From positions 1-28,947 of the IMG/VR virus record IMGVR_UViG_3300017746_000095: a stretch of 28,947 nucleotides of DNA; one strand, given 5' to 3'. Within the stretch, counting starts at the first letter, position 1. The number at the start of each line of letters is the position of its first letter. The notes beneath the pieces were generated by a model. It saw only the letters and a program-made list of their open reading frames with translations. It was not told the origin of the DNA and did no database searches. The stretch comes from a virus. Shown in pieces: positions 1 to 7,141 of this stretch. The position numbers and the translations under genes are program-made.

Positions 1-72
1 CTAGGAAAAGTAACAATGGGTAACTCAACTGAAGAAGTTAAGATGGTTAGTTGTGTGCTTTATTGTGGATAA
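1..72 (+). CDS. 3' end of a gene cut by the window start
   Basis: Frame 1 is open from the first base to a TAA at 70-72 and gives the last 23 residues of a protein ending VSCVLYCG. The fragment is too short to assign. If the molecule is circular or permuted, this could be the C-terminus of the fibre-like gene that leaves the window at its right end (28668 onward), because both are on the same strand and flank the window ends. That link is inference only. The next gene starts 25 bases downstream behind a strong AAGGAG site, so both probably sit in one late operon. Confidence 0.6.
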   Translation, partial: LGKVTMGNSTEEVKMVSCVLYCG

Positions 73-96
73 TAATTAACAAACAAGGAGTCAATA

Positions 97-321
97 ATGG
101 CAAAAAAAGAAAAGAAGCCAGTCTTGAACCTAGATGATAAAGAGTATATCATTGAGGATATGACTGATGAGCAAAAGATGATGGTGAATCATATTAACGA
201 CATTCAAAACAAGCAGAATAGCAATCAGTTTATGGCTGACCAATTATCTGTAGGTAAAGAAGCGTTCATTAATATGTTAAGAGAATCATTAGCTAAGCCT
301 GAAGAGGTAGAAGCAGAGTAA
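97..321 (+). CDS. small hypothetical protein, DUF6447-like
   Basis: 74 aa, behind a strong ribosome binding site (AAGGAG, about 7 bases before the ATG). The N-terminus is lysine-rich (MAKKEKKP). It is followed by a short beta-like stretch (VLNLDDKEYIIEDM) and then a long helix that looks like a coiled coil. This order, 'x-I-x-x-K-x-Y-x-x-x-D-M' then helix, resembles the short phage proteins grouped as DUF6447, a family without known function. The match is from memory of the family pattern, not a search. It overlaps the next gene by one base (TAATG), typical of translational coupling. Confidence 0.7.
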   Translation: MAKKEKKPVLNLDDKEYIIEDMTDEQKMMVNHINDIQNKQNSNQFMADQLSVGKEAFINMLRESLAKPEEVEAE

Positions 322-611
322 TGATTGTAAGGAGATGCGCCCAAGGTCATGATGTTGTAATTCATAAGAACACTAAGCCTAGTATGGTTAAGAAAGTTCA
401 AATGGCAGATGAATCCTTAGTAACTATTACCTATCCTAATTCTAAAGATTATTTTGTTTTAGTTGATGGGGTAATAGAAAAAAGGACTGACTCATTTCAA
501 ACTGCTGAAGAGTTTTATTTGGATGAGTGCGAGAAAAAACACAATCAGACTAATGGGCGTATTGACTTAGTTCAACATAAATTAGTAAACAATAAGGTGG
601 TAAATAGATGA
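321..611 (+). CDS. hypothetical protein
   Basis: 96 aa. The start is set by a TAATG overlap with the upstream stop. The predicted chain is mainly beta (residues 20-50: LVTITYP, YFVLVDGVIEKR) with a polar C-terminal half. There is no signal peptide or membrane segment, and two cysteines (C6, C50) show no metal-binding spacing. I do not recognise a family. It lies between the fibre-like end and the lysis cassette, so it is probably late-expressed. Confidence 0.6.
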   Translation: MIVRRCAQGHDVVIHKNTKPSMVKKVQMADESLVTITYPNSKDYFVLVDGVIEKRTDSFQTAEEFYLDECEKKHNQTNGRIDLVQHKLVNNKVVNR

Positions 612-898
612 ACAACCCACTAGCTAATCTAGTATCTTGGCAATTAAAAACAGGACAACTTGATGGGTGGACTGCATACCATATTGGTGCTGGTGCATTT
701 TTTTGTAAGGTATTTCAATGGCTTAATTTTAGCGATTTTTGGTGTGTTTTTCTTGTATTCATAGTAGGTGTAGCTTGGGAGATTTTCGAGTGGATAATAG
801 AGGATTACAAGCCCTATGGAACAAAAAAACGATGGGCATATAATACCGCATCTGACTTATTTGTAGAAACTGCTATGGCATTATGGATGGTAATATGA
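608..898 (+). CDS. small integral membrane protein
   Basis: 96 aa, starting inside the upstream stop (ATGA overlap). It shows two clear hydrophobic segments (about residues 23-40 and 43-63) and a third weaker one at the C-terminus (about 83-96). The motif WEIFEW with a preceding His-rich helix (YHIGAGAFF) and the later N-T-A-S-D-L-F segment recalls small bacterial YjdF/VanZ-like membrane proteins. That resemblance is weak. Its position at the head of the lysis cassette makes a holin or anti-holin role possible, but there is no direct evidence. Confidence 0.6.
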   Translation: MNNPLANLVSWQLKTGQLDGWTAYHIGAGAFFCKVFQWLNFSDFWCVFLVFIVGVAWEIFEWIIEDYKPYGTKKRWAYNTASDLFVETAMALWMVI

Positions 899-934
899 AA
901 AGAAGATTTAAATTAAAAACAAAGGAAAAAGAAA

Positions 935-1162
935 GTGTTAATACGAGTTATGGGATTAGGGTTAAGTATATTTATGTTAAGTAGTTGTAGTAATGGGTGG
1001 TCGGTAGGAAATATGAATCCAACTCCTGAAGATTCTATGTATACTTTTGTCGAGGTGGTTAGTGAAGATTCTATAAGTCATTTTTATAATGACCATATCA
1101 GGTTCAATAGGGATATGTGGTGTTTTAGTTGCTCAAGGTGGGAAATAGTTAAGAAACGATGA
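935..1162 (+). CDS. small lipoprotein, possible outer-membrane spanin
   Basis: 75 aa with a GTG start at 935 chosen because AAAGGA lies about 9 bases upstream; an in-frame ATG at 950 is the alternative. A hydrophobic N-terminus ends in a lipobox L-S-S-C (C18), so signal peptidase II cleavage and outer-membrane anchoring are likely. Its size and neighbour, a one-membrane-span coiled-coil protein, recall Rz/Rz1 spanin pairs that fuse the two membranes at lysis. However, the order is lipoprotein first, and the mature part is not proline-rich as in many Rz1 proteins. The lipoprotein call is good; the spanin role is inference. Confidence 0.6.
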   Translation: MLIRVMGLGLSIFMLSSCSNGWSVGNMNPTPEDSMYTFVEVVSEDSISHFYNDHIRFNRDMWCFSCSRWEIVKKR

Positions 1163-1482
1163 GTGAGGAAGTTAAAACTGCAAGGTCTTACAGAAGTAGT
1201 GTTGTCGATGATAATGCTATTGTCAGTATCAATCTTAAATGGCTTGGGCAACTTTGTGTATTGGCTTCAGTCTTGGGGTGGACAGGATATAAATTACTCG
1301 ATAGGTTGGAAGAGGTTGAGAAAAAGATTGATGAGCAGCATATACAGATTGGAGACCTACTTAATAAACAGATTCTTGAAGAACAAATAAGAAGACAAGA
1401 ATTAGAAGAAAAAATAAATTTCTATGAAAAAGAGTTTAATATCAATCCTTTAAGCTGGGGTAAAAAGAGGAAGAAGAAATAA
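1159..1482 (+). CDS. single-span membrane protein with coiled coil, possible inner-membrane spanin
   Basis: 107 aa; the ATG overlaps the upstream stop (ATGA). About 25 polar residues are followed by one membrane segment (about 28-48, LKWLGQLCVLASVLGW...). Then comes a long charged helix rich in E, K, Q and I in heptad-like spacing (about 49-95), ending in a basic tail (GKKRKKK). One N-terminal anchor plus a periplasmic coiled coil is the layout of an i-spanin (Rz), and the adjacent lipoprotein could be its partner. No sequence family is recognised, so the role rests on topology and neighbourhood. Confidence 0.6.
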   Translation: MSEEVKTARSYRSSVVDDNAIVSINLKWLGQLCVLASVLGWTGYKLLDRLEEVEKKIDEQHIQIGDLLNKQILEEQIRRQELEEKINFYEKEFNINPLSWGKKRKKK

Positions 1483-1806
1483 ATGGACATGATGGCAATA
1501 TATGGAGAAGCTGGGATGATAGGCGTGTGTGGAGCATTACTTGTTTATCTTGTTATGAGCCTCTCTAAAAAATCAGAAAAACAACAAGAGTCTTTGAAAA
1601 ATCTAGAGGTAGAAAACAAAGGACAATCTGAAAACATAGCCAATTCAGAATCTATCTTGCTAAAATTAATTAGCAGATGGAATGAATCAGACGCTGTAAG
1701 AGATAGAAGGTATGAGCAAACGATGGAAGCTATATCTGATTTAGAAAAACAACTATCAAGAATGGACGGAATTATGTCTAGAATGAATGGAAATGGAAGG
1801 CACTAA
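1483..1806 (+). CDS. holin-like membrane protein with C-terminal coiled coil
   Basis: 107 aa, ATG directly after the upstream TAA. One hydrophobic segment near the N-terminus (about residues 5-25, with I-G-V-C-G-A-L-L-V-Y-L-V) is followed by a long hydrophilic helical region with heptad-like spacing. This layout matches small phage holins of the BhlA/UviB kind and also many membrane-anchored phage accessory proteins. It overlaps the next gene (XhlA-like topology) by one base. In phages such as SPbeta and PBSX, BhlA/XhlA-type proteins work with a holin and endolysin in lysis. The assignment is by topology and context. Confidence 0.5.
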   Translation: MDMMAIYGEAGMIGVCGALLVYLVMSLSKKSEKQQESLKNLEVENKGQSENIANSESILLKLISRWNESDAVRDRRYEQTMEAISDLEKQLSRMDGIMSRMNGNGRH

Positions 1807-2018
1807 TGGACAATCAAGACTACAGGACAACTTACGCAAGACACGATGAAAAATTAAAAAACATCTATTCTACTTTAAATAGAATGGAAAAGCAGTTAAA
1901 AGATTTAAATGGCTCTGTTGGTAGGCATGAAATAAACATAGCTAAGATGCAAGTTTGGGGAGGAGTTGCATTAATAACTTTTCCAGTAATAGTAAACACA
2001 ATAATGAGGTTAATGTAA
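1806..2018 (+). CDS. XhlA-like lysis-associated membrane protein
   Basis: 70 aa, TAATG overlap upstream. An N-terminal amphipathic coiled coil (about residues 10-45, with H-D-E-K-L-K-N-I and R-M-E-K-Q-L-K-D-L) is followed by a single C-terminal membrane helix (about 50-70, W-G-G-V-A-L-I-T-F-P-V-I-V). This coiled coil then tail-anchor order is the hallmark of the haemolysin XhlA family, which assists holin-dependent lysis. It sits between a holin-like protein and the endolysin about 700 bases downstream. I rate the family resemblance as fair. Confidence 0.55.
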   Translation: MDNQDYRTTYARHDEKLKNIYSTLNRMEKQLKDLNGSVGRHEINIAKMQVWGGVALITFPVIVNTIMRLM

Positions 2019-2194
2019 TGTTAAAAAAGATGATAGCAAATGAATTGTTAGGTAACGAAACGAAAGATGAATTAATTGCAGAATTAAATAAATCTATAGA
2101 TATACCTATAATTAGCGAAAAAACTGAAAAAGCTATATTGGAAGCACTTTGGAAAATAATTAAAAAAGTTCTGCTTACTAAACTAGGTGTATAG
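2018..2194 (+). CDS. small hypothetical helical protein
   Basis: 58 aa. I chose the ATG at 2018 because it overlaps the upstream stop as TAATG. A longer frame from 1955 would read through the upstream gene and has no better binding site. The chain is predicted to be helical and amphipathic, with a basic C-terminus (KIIKKVLLTKLGV). It resembles small phage proteins found next to XhlA-like genes, but I cannot name a family. Its stop overlaps the GTG of the next gene by one base. Confidence 0.55.
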   Translation: MLKKMIANELLGNETKDELIAELNKSIDIPIISEKTEKAILEALWKIIKKVLLTKLGV

Positions 2195-2478
2195 TGGCTA
2201 AAGACCCCAGATTAAAAAGATTTAACCTAAAGGGTTATAATAAACCAAAACGCACCCCTGGGCATAAATCTAAGTCCCATATGGTTCTTGCTAGATCTGG
2301 TGGTAAAACTAAATTAATTAGATTCGGTCAACAAGGCTCAAAAACTGCGGGGAAACCAAAACAAGGTGAATCAGCAAGAATGAAAGCTAAAAGAAGATCA
2401 TTTAAAGCCAGACATAGAAGGAACATTAGAAGAGGTAAAATGTCTGCTGCTTATTGGTCAAATAAGGTGAAATGGTAA
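2194..2478 (+). CDS. conserved basic phage protein (DUF6321-like)
   Basis: 94 aa, GTG start sharing a base with the upstream TAG. It is strongly basic throughout. The pattern D-P-R-L-K-R, N-K-P-K-R-T-P-G-H-K-S-K-S-H, I-R-F-G-Q-Q-G, ARMKAKRRSFKARH and GKMSAAYWSNKVKW recurs in a family I remember from many marine and cyanobacterial phages (DUF6321-like; the number is from memory). Function is unknown; the charge suggests nucleic acid or virion binding. It opens a run of three overlapping genes for very basic proteins. Confidence 0.75.
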   Translation: MAKDPRLKRFNLKGYNKPKRTPGHKSKSHMVLARSGGKTKLIRFGQQGSKTAGKPKQGESARMKAKRRSFKARHRRNIRRGKMSAAYWSNKVKW

Positions 2479-2609
2479 TGGCTAAAAAAGTTAGTTGGTT
2501 ATACGGTAAGAAAAGATACTATGGTACTTTGATAAGAGAAACTAAGAAGTTTAAGTTCGCCCGGACTTCAAATGGTAAAATAAAAAAAATAAAAAAGAGA
2601 GGTAAATGA
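2478..2609 (+). CDS. tiny basic protein (43 aa)
   Basis: The ATG overlaps the upstream TAA (TAATG), and the frame runs 43 codons to TGA at 2607-2609. The product is about 40% Lys plus Arg (KKIKKIKKRGK at the end), with a short aromatic, beta-like middle (WLYGKKRYYGTL). One-base overlaps on both sides and the matching basic composition of its neighbours support a real gene. No family is recognised. Confidence 0.55.
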   Translation: MAKKVSWLYGKKRYYGTLIRETKKFKFARTSNGKIKKIKKRGK

Positions 2610-2695
2610 TGCCCAAAGGAAAAGGAACATACGGATCAAAAGTTGGAAGACCTAAAAAGAAAAAGAAAAAAATGGTAAAGAAAAAAAAGAAATGA
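2609..2695 (+). CDS. tiny lysine-rich protein (28 aa)
   Basis: 28 codons between a TGATG overlap at 2607-2611 and a TGA at 2693-2695, which itself overlaps the endolysin ATG. It begins MPKGKGTYGSKVGRPKKK and then is nearly all lysine. I recall very similar short proteins with the P-K-G-K-G-T-Y-G-S-K-V-G-R-P start in other marine phages, so I treat it as a gene rather than a chance frame. Function is unknown. Confidence 0.55.
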   Translation: MPKGKGTYGSKVGRPKKKKKKMVKKKKK

Positions 2696-3174
2696 TTTAC
2701 CAATTGCAAATGCTAGCCCTTATTAAAGGAACATTAGAAGAAATGGGTGAGAAGTATTATTCTCATGAAGCTATGATGTTGATATATAATACAGGGCTAG
2801 TTGAATCAAGGTATAAATATTTGATGCAGAAGGGTGGAACGAATATCGCTAGAGGGTTTTTTCAATGCGAGCCTTGGGTTGCAGTTTCCGTCTGTAAAGA
2901 TTATTTACAATACAGAGAACCCTTAATGAAAAAAGTTGCAGAAGTTTGTTATTTAGATTGGAAATATTTTATTGATCCTGTAAGTGACGATTGGAAAAAA
3001 ATCTTAACAACCAATATTACTGCTCAAATAGTTTTTTGTAGATTGCATTACTGGAGAGTTCCGAAGAAACTTCCTAAAACAATAGATGAACAAGCTGCTT
3101 ATTGGAAAAAATGGTATAATACAGAAAAAGGCGCTGGTACTATTAAACATTTCAAGGACATCGTTAATGATTGA
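2692..3174 (+). CDS. endolysin-like muramidase/transglycosylase
   Basis: 160 aa, probably cutting peptidoglycan at the end of infection. The pattern Y-N-T-G-L-V-E-S-R-Y places a likely catalytic glutamate at E38. G-F-F-Q-C-E-P (about 55-61) and the C-terminal A-Y-W-K-K-W-Y-N-T-E-K-G-A-G-T (about 136-150) match a lysozyme-fold endolysin family common in marine phages. There is no signal peptide, so release through a holin would be expected, and holin-like and XhlA-like genes lie just upstream. The ATG overlaps the preceding tiny gene by 4 bases; the 3' end overlaps the phosphoesterase start by 8. Fold family is confident; exact bond specificity is not. Confidence 0.75.
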   Translation: MIYQLQMLALIKGTLEEMGEKYYSHEAMMLIYNTGLVESRYKYLMQKGGTNIARGFFQCEPWVAVSVCKDYLQYREPLMKKVAEVCYLDWKYFIDPVSDDWKKILTTNITAQIVFCRLHYWRVPKKLPKTIDEQAAYWKKWYNTEKGAGTIKHFKDIVND

Positions 3175-4240
3175 AAAAGATAATATAACAAAATTTTATA
3201 AAAATGAAAAAGGTTCACTAATGGGATGCCCTCAATGTTTATCCCCTAATCTAGTAAAATTCGGTGTTCAATCTTTTATAGGAAGAGAAGATAAGCAGAA
3301 GTATAAATGTAAAGAATGTTCAGTAGTTACACATAATTTAGTAGAACTAAAAGATGGAAATTCTTTTGAAGTTCCTGACTTGAAACCCGAACCTGAAATG
3401 TCTGTTGATGATATTATCAAATACAGAGTAAAAAAGTTTAAGATTAAAAATAACGTGCAGGAATATTATAATTTAACTCATGTTAATATAAAAATAGATG
3501 GTGTTATAGGTATATGTCATTTTGGTGACCCTCATGTTGATGATGATGGTACGGACTTAGGTGAATTGTTCGGGATATGTGATGTAATTAAAAACACAGA
3601 AGGAATGTTTGCTGGAAATCTTGGAGACATACAAAACAACTGGGTTGGTAGACTAGCTGCTCTTTATAGTCAACAAAGTACAACTGCAAAAGAATCTTGG
3701 AAACTAACAGAATATTTTTTAAATAAACTTCCTTGGTTATATTTAGTAGGAGGAAATCATGATGTATGGTCAGGAGATGGTGATCCTATAGAGTTTATTA
3801 TGAGAGGTAATACTAGAACAACCTATGCAAACCATGGAGTAAGACTTAATTTAAACTTTCCAAATAAATCATCTATAAGAGTTAATGCTAGACATACTTT
3901 TAAGGGGAACTCAATGTGGAACTCCGCTCATGGTGTTAGTAAAGCTATTCAAATGGGATGGAGAGATCATATAGTGACAGCTGGTCATACTCATGTAAGT
4001 GGTTATCAAGTTTTAAAAGACCCCGCATCGGGGTTAATTTCTCATGCGTTACAGGTTGCATCATTTAAAAGAATGGATGAGTATGCGAATAGGCTAGGTT
4101 TAGACGATAAGAATATTTTTAATTGTCCGGTTACGATCATAGACCCAAAATACGCAGATGATGATAATAGAAAAATAACTACAATTTTCAACCCATATGA
4201 AGCAGCAGAGTATTTAAAATGGAAAAGGTCACAGAAATAA
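3167..4240 (+). CDS. zinc-ribbon metallophosphoesterase (calcineurin-like)
   Basis: 357 aa from the ATG at 3167, chosen because AAGGA lies 8 bases upstream; a longer frame from 3086 would overlap the endolysin by 89 bases. A zinc ribbon comes first (C21, C24, C48, C51). The calcineurin-like two-metal phosphoesterase core follows: G-D-P-H (D121, H123), G-D-I (D154), G-N-H-D (196-199), a His at 243 and G-H-T-H (273-276). All metal-binding motifs look intact. The substrate is unknown; such enzymes include nucleases and protein or nucleotide phosphatases. The zinc ribbon hints at nucleic acid binding. It lies between lysis and connector genes, suggesting late expression. Confidence 0.85.
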   Translation: MIEKDNITKFYKNEKGSLMGCPQCLSPNLVKFGVQSFIGREDKQKYKCKECSVVTHNLVELKDGNSFEVPDLKPEPEMSVDDIIKYRVKKFKIKNNVQEYYNLTHVNIKIDGVIGICHFGDPHVDDDGTDLGELFGICDVIKNTEGMFAGNLGDIQNNWVGRLAALYSQQSTTAKESWKLTEYFLNKLPWLYLVGGNHDVWSGDGDPIEFIMRGNTRTTYANHGVRLNLNFPNKSSIRVNARHTFKGNSMWNSAHGVSKAIQMGWRDHIVTAGHTHVSGYQVLKDPASGLISHALQVASFKRMDEYANRLGLDDKNIFNCPVTIIDPKYADDDNRKITTIFNPYEAAEYLKWKRSQK

Positions 4241-4446
4241 CTACAAAAGAAGATAATGTTAATGCTTTTGACGTTCTTATGAAGTGTAAAGAATTCGCTA
4301 GTCAAATAGATATATCAAATATTATTTTAGATTCTACTTGTATTGACGAAAAAGAAATGCTAATAAGTTTGATAGAATCATTAAGAGATTTAGAATTAGA
4401 AATTATAGAAATACAACCGAATTTTACTATTGAGGCTGAAGCATGA
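4219..4446 (+). CDS. small acidic hypothetical protein
   Basis: 75 aa, ATG 22 bases inside the phosphoesterase gene, ending in a 4-base overlap (ATGA) with the next gene. It is helical and acidic, with many I, L and E (LISLIESLRDLELEIIEI), and has no membrane segment. No family is recognised. Its place just before the connector gene is compatible with a head-tail or chaperone role, but there is no direct support. Confidence 0.55.
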   Translation: MEKVTEITTKEDNVNAFDVLMKCKEFASQIDISNIILDSTCIDEKEMLISLIESLRDLELEIIEIQPNFTIEAEA

Positions 4447-5432
4447 GTACATACCAAGAAACTTATTGTAATATTACATCAGATTTGTTGTTTATTGATC
4501 CAAATTTAAGCGAATATGATGGTAAAAGGGTGTTGGCTAGTAGTTGGTCAACCTCAGGAGTTTCTCATCTATTTTACTTATATAATACTGGAGATTGTAG
4601 TGGTCAAGTTTATAAAGATGGAAAAGAATTAACATCAACGACAAGTCAACCAAGTTCAAATGATGAATATAGATACACCGCAAGTACAGACCTATTAGAA
4701 TATTACTACCAAGGAACTAGCGTTAACACTTTAAATAGTAGTGTGTTTGAATCTTCTAGAGATTGGGTTGAGCTAAAAACTGAAGCGGTAAAAAGAGCCA
4801 GTGATTTTGTTCGTTCTGCCCTACCTTTTCCTATATATCCTAATAAAGGAGTTGGCACACAAGATGCGGTTGGTAATGATTACCCTGAGATCATTGTAAG
4901 AAGTACAGCTATCATGGCTGTTGAATCCCTTATTAGACCTTATGATGTAGAAAAAGCAGATACAATTAAGTCGCAAGCTATGAACGATGAAGGAACTGGC
5001 TATTTAGATATGCTTAGAAAAGGCGAGATGACTTTATATTCTAGTGAGGGCGAATCTAAACATAAAGGAATATTAAGAATAGTATCCGTAAATAATAACA
5101 CAACCGGTTCAATAGTCGATGTAAGAGGCAGATCTACATATCCATGGGATATTATAAAAATTAAAATAAGCAATGGTGGAACAATAACTGCTGGAACAGC
5201 AAATACTACAGTAAAATTTGATTCCTTAGTGGGCAATGAAAATGGATTAAAGTTAGAACCTATGGCAACCGATGAGATTATAGATTGTTACTGGCAGCTC
5301 GTGGGACATGATATGTACGTACGTTTTTCTCCTGGTTTATATACTACTAACGACGAATGGGAATTAGAGGTAAGCGGTGAGATTGATCAATCTTTTTCTG
5401 CAATAAAAACAGTCAGGACATCGAGATACTAA
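4443..5432 (+). CDS. head-tail connector/adaptor-like structural protein
   Basis: 329 aa. The central helical part (about residues 110-200: A-V-K-R-A-S-D-F-V-R-S-A-L-P-F-P..., then a second helix with R-S-T-A-I-M-A-V-E-S-L-I-R-P-Y) resembles the small all-helical adaptors of the HK97 gp6/SPP1 gp15 type that sit under the portal. Extra beta-rich regions lie at both ends. It is followed at once by a tail-terminator-like gene and then the tail tube, the usual order of neck genes. Assignment is by this pattern and gene order. Confidence 0.55.
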   Translation: MSTYQETYCNITSDLLFIDPNLSEYDGKRVLASSWSTSGVSHLFYLYNTGDCSGQVYKDGKELTSTTSQPSSNDEYRYTASTDLLEYYYQGTSVNTLNSSVFESSRDWVELKTEAVKRASDFVRSALPFPIYPNKGVGTQDAVGNDYPEIIVRSTAIMAVESLIRPYDVEKADTIKSQAMNDEGTGYLDMLRKGEMTLYSSEGESKHKGILRIVSVNNNTTGSIVDVRGRSTYPWDIIKIKISNGGTITAGTANTTVKFDSLVGNENGLKLEPMATDEIIDCYWQLVGHDMYVRFSPGLYTTNDEWELEVSGEIDQSFSAIKTVRTSRY

Positions 5433-5854
5433 TGCCAACAGATTATACAAACATAATTTACAATGAGATAATAGAGAATCTTGCCAATTTAATTAACGGA
5501 GAATTTGCTATACCTGTTTATTATGATGAACATAAAGGTAACCAATCTTTTGTATTTAGGCCTCAATCGGATAATTTAGTAACTAAGTTATCAGTGGGCT
5601 CGCAAAGGGAATATGAAATTTTGATAAGTTATCAATTAAAAATTGGCGGTCAATACACTAAAAACAATTTAAATCAGGTAAGTCAAATAATGGAAAGAAT
5701 GAAAAGGCTTATACATAATAATTCATCTTACTCAAACGGATCAGAATGGTTCGATGCTAACTTATCATCCATTGAGTACGAAGTGGATGAAGATGACGCT
5801 TCTTTGAATAGAGGCATAGCTACTTTTAATTGTCAGAACATAGAGGTTATATAA
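5432..5854 (+). CDS. tail terminator/tail completion-like protein
   Basis: 140 aa, TAATG overlap upstream. A helical start (Y-N-E-I-I-E-N-L-A-N-L-I-N), then beta strands (IPVYYDEHKG, EYEILISYQLKI), a long helix (N-Q-V-S-Q-I-M-E-R-M-K-R-L-I) and closing strands fit the alpha/beta fold of tail terminator proteins that cap the tail tube at the neck. It sits directly between the connector and the tail tube gene. Sequence alone does not prove it. Confidence 0.5.
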   Translation: MPTDYTNIIYNEIIENLANLINGEFAIPVYYDEHKGNQSFVFRPQSDNLVTKLSVGSQREYEILISYQLKIGGQYTKNNLNQVSQIMERMKRLIHNNSSYSNGSEWFDANLSSIEYEVDEDDASLNRGIATFNCQNIEVI

Positions 5855-6045
5855 TGAAAATAAAAGCAAAATTAAATAAATTTCATAGAGTAAATCCTAA
5901 TGGGGTTCTTTGTGACGTTGCTTCACTTAATAAACTCAGGAATGGTGAAGCTGTTGAAATACCTGAAGATGCTGGAAGCGAGTTAATCGATATGGGATTC
6001 GCAGAAATAGCAAAAATAAAAAAACAAAATAAGGAGGCTAAATAA
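5854..6045 (+). CDS. small hypothetical protein in the neck/tail cluster
   Basis: 63 aa; I use the ATG at 5854, which overlaps the preceding TAA (TAATG), rather than an earlier GTG. It is short and basic at both ends, with P-N-G-V-L-C-D and N-G-E-A-V-E-I-P-E-D in the middle, suggesting a small beta fold. The C-terminus is Lys-rich. Similar small open frames often sit between the tail terminator and tail tube genes, but I cannot give a function. The following tail tube gene starts at its stop. Confidence 0.55.
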   Translation: MKIKAKLNKFHRVNPNGVLCDVASLNKLRNGEAVEIPEDAGSELIDMGFAEIAKIKKQNKEAK

Positions 6046-7121
6046 TGGCTGATTCAAGAGTACTCCCTGTAAGTAGTGTTGTATATGGTTTAAAAGCCGA
6101 AACATCTTTTGGGGTAGGTTTAGACAGTGATGGAAATGACGGAACTGCGTATTTAACACAACCGGTTGTTCAAGCTCAAAAACCAACATTCAATATAAAT
6201 AGAGAATCTAGACTTTTAAGTGGGAGAGGAAGTGTCAAAAACGCTGCTGATACAGTTGTAAATTTAAGAGGCGGTACAGTAACAATGCCTTTTGATATGC
6301 TTGCTACACCTACAACAATGGCTCAACATTTAGTTCTGGTTGGACAAGAGTCTGGTTATAGTTCTGGTGTTCATGAAACTGAATTTGACGGTTCTAGTAA
6401 TTTAGATTCTTTAGGTGGAACTATTTCAAGCGCTATGCCTCATAGTGTTAACCTTGCTTACTATCCTGCTGCAGGAGAAGGTATTAAGGTCTGTGGTGTA
6501 GTATGTTCTGACTTAACAATTACGGGTGATGTAGGAGCAAATAACGGGCTTGTAAGCATAAGCGGTAATTATTTCAGTGGTTTTAGTAACCCCGTATCAA
6601 CTTCAACAGCCTTAGAACAGACTTTTGATGGAACTTGGGTAGCTGCAGAAAGTACATATTTCAATGTTCTAGATGCCGATGTAAGAACATTAGATGTCGA
6701 AGGAAATGCAACTCAGACTTTTATAATGAAGTCTTTCACTTTTAATGTTTCTAATGGTGTTAATAGAATAGGTTTTGATACCAACGGTAACGGAGAGGTC
6801 TATGCTTTTCCTGAATATGCAATTACTGGTAGCTTGACAATAAAGTATGATGATGAGTTTGATTATGGCGCTGATAATAATGTTATACAGGATTTTCTAA
6901 GTGGAAATACAATGAGTATAGCAATAAAAATAGGTGATGGTACTATAAGTTCTGAAGGTGAATTGAATATACTTGCTGAAATACAATATACTGGTGATCC
7001 AGGTCAGGATTTAAGCGAATCAGGTGTTTTTCATACGCTAGAATTTGAGTGCGTTCAAAATGGTTCTACTGAAGCTCTTAAAGTTTCTACATATAAAAAT
7101 GCTGCTTTAACTACATTCTAA
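6045..7121 (+). CDS. major tail (tube) protein
   Basis: 358 aa, strong AAGGAGG upstream and ATG overlapping the previous stop. The protein is beta-rich throughout, with long runs of T, S, G, N and alternating hydrophobics (e.g. V-N-L-R-G-G-T-V-T-M-P-F). The C-terminal region (L-N-I-L-A-E-I-Q-Y-T and H-T-L-E-F-E-C-V-Q-N-G) has the strand pattern of tail tube subunits. Position is decisive: it precedes a G/T chaperone pair with a frameshift site and the tape measure gene, the classic order in siphoviruses. No sheath gene is present. Confidence 0.75.
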   Translation: MADSRVLPVSSVVYGLKAETSFGVGLDSDGNDGTAYLTQPVVQAQKPTFNINRESRLLSGRGSVKNAADTVVNLRGGTVTMPFDMLATPTTMAQHLVLVGQESGYSSGVHETEFDGSSNLDSLGGTISSAMPHSVNLAYYPAAGEGIKVCGVVCSDLTITGDVGANNGLVSISGNYFSGFSNPVSTSTALEQTFDGTWVAAESTYFNVLDADVRTLDVEGNATQTFIMKSFTFNVSNGVNRIGFDTNGNGEVYAFPEYAITGSLTIKYDDEFDYGADNNVIQDFLSGNTMSIAIKIGDGTISSEGELNILAEIQYTGDPGQDLSESGVFHTLEFECVQNGSTEALKVSTYKNAALTTF

Positions 7122-7141
7122 ATATAAAAGGGGAGAAAATA

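Noticed and set aside
1163-1390. 75-codon + strand frame inside the coiled-coil membrane gene, considered as an embedded Rz1-type gene
   Set aside because: No lipobox Cys or proline-rich part, and the surrounding frame is better supported. The separate lipoprotein at 935 is the better candidate.
1955-2017. Longer N-terminus for the 58-aa gene at 2018
   Set aside because: Lies wholly in the XhlA-like coding region, has no ribosome binding site and lacks the TAATG coupling seen at 2018.
3086-3166. Upstream extension of the phosphoesterase
   Set aside because: Would overlap the endolysin by 89 bases; the ATG at 3167 has AAGGA at 8 bases.
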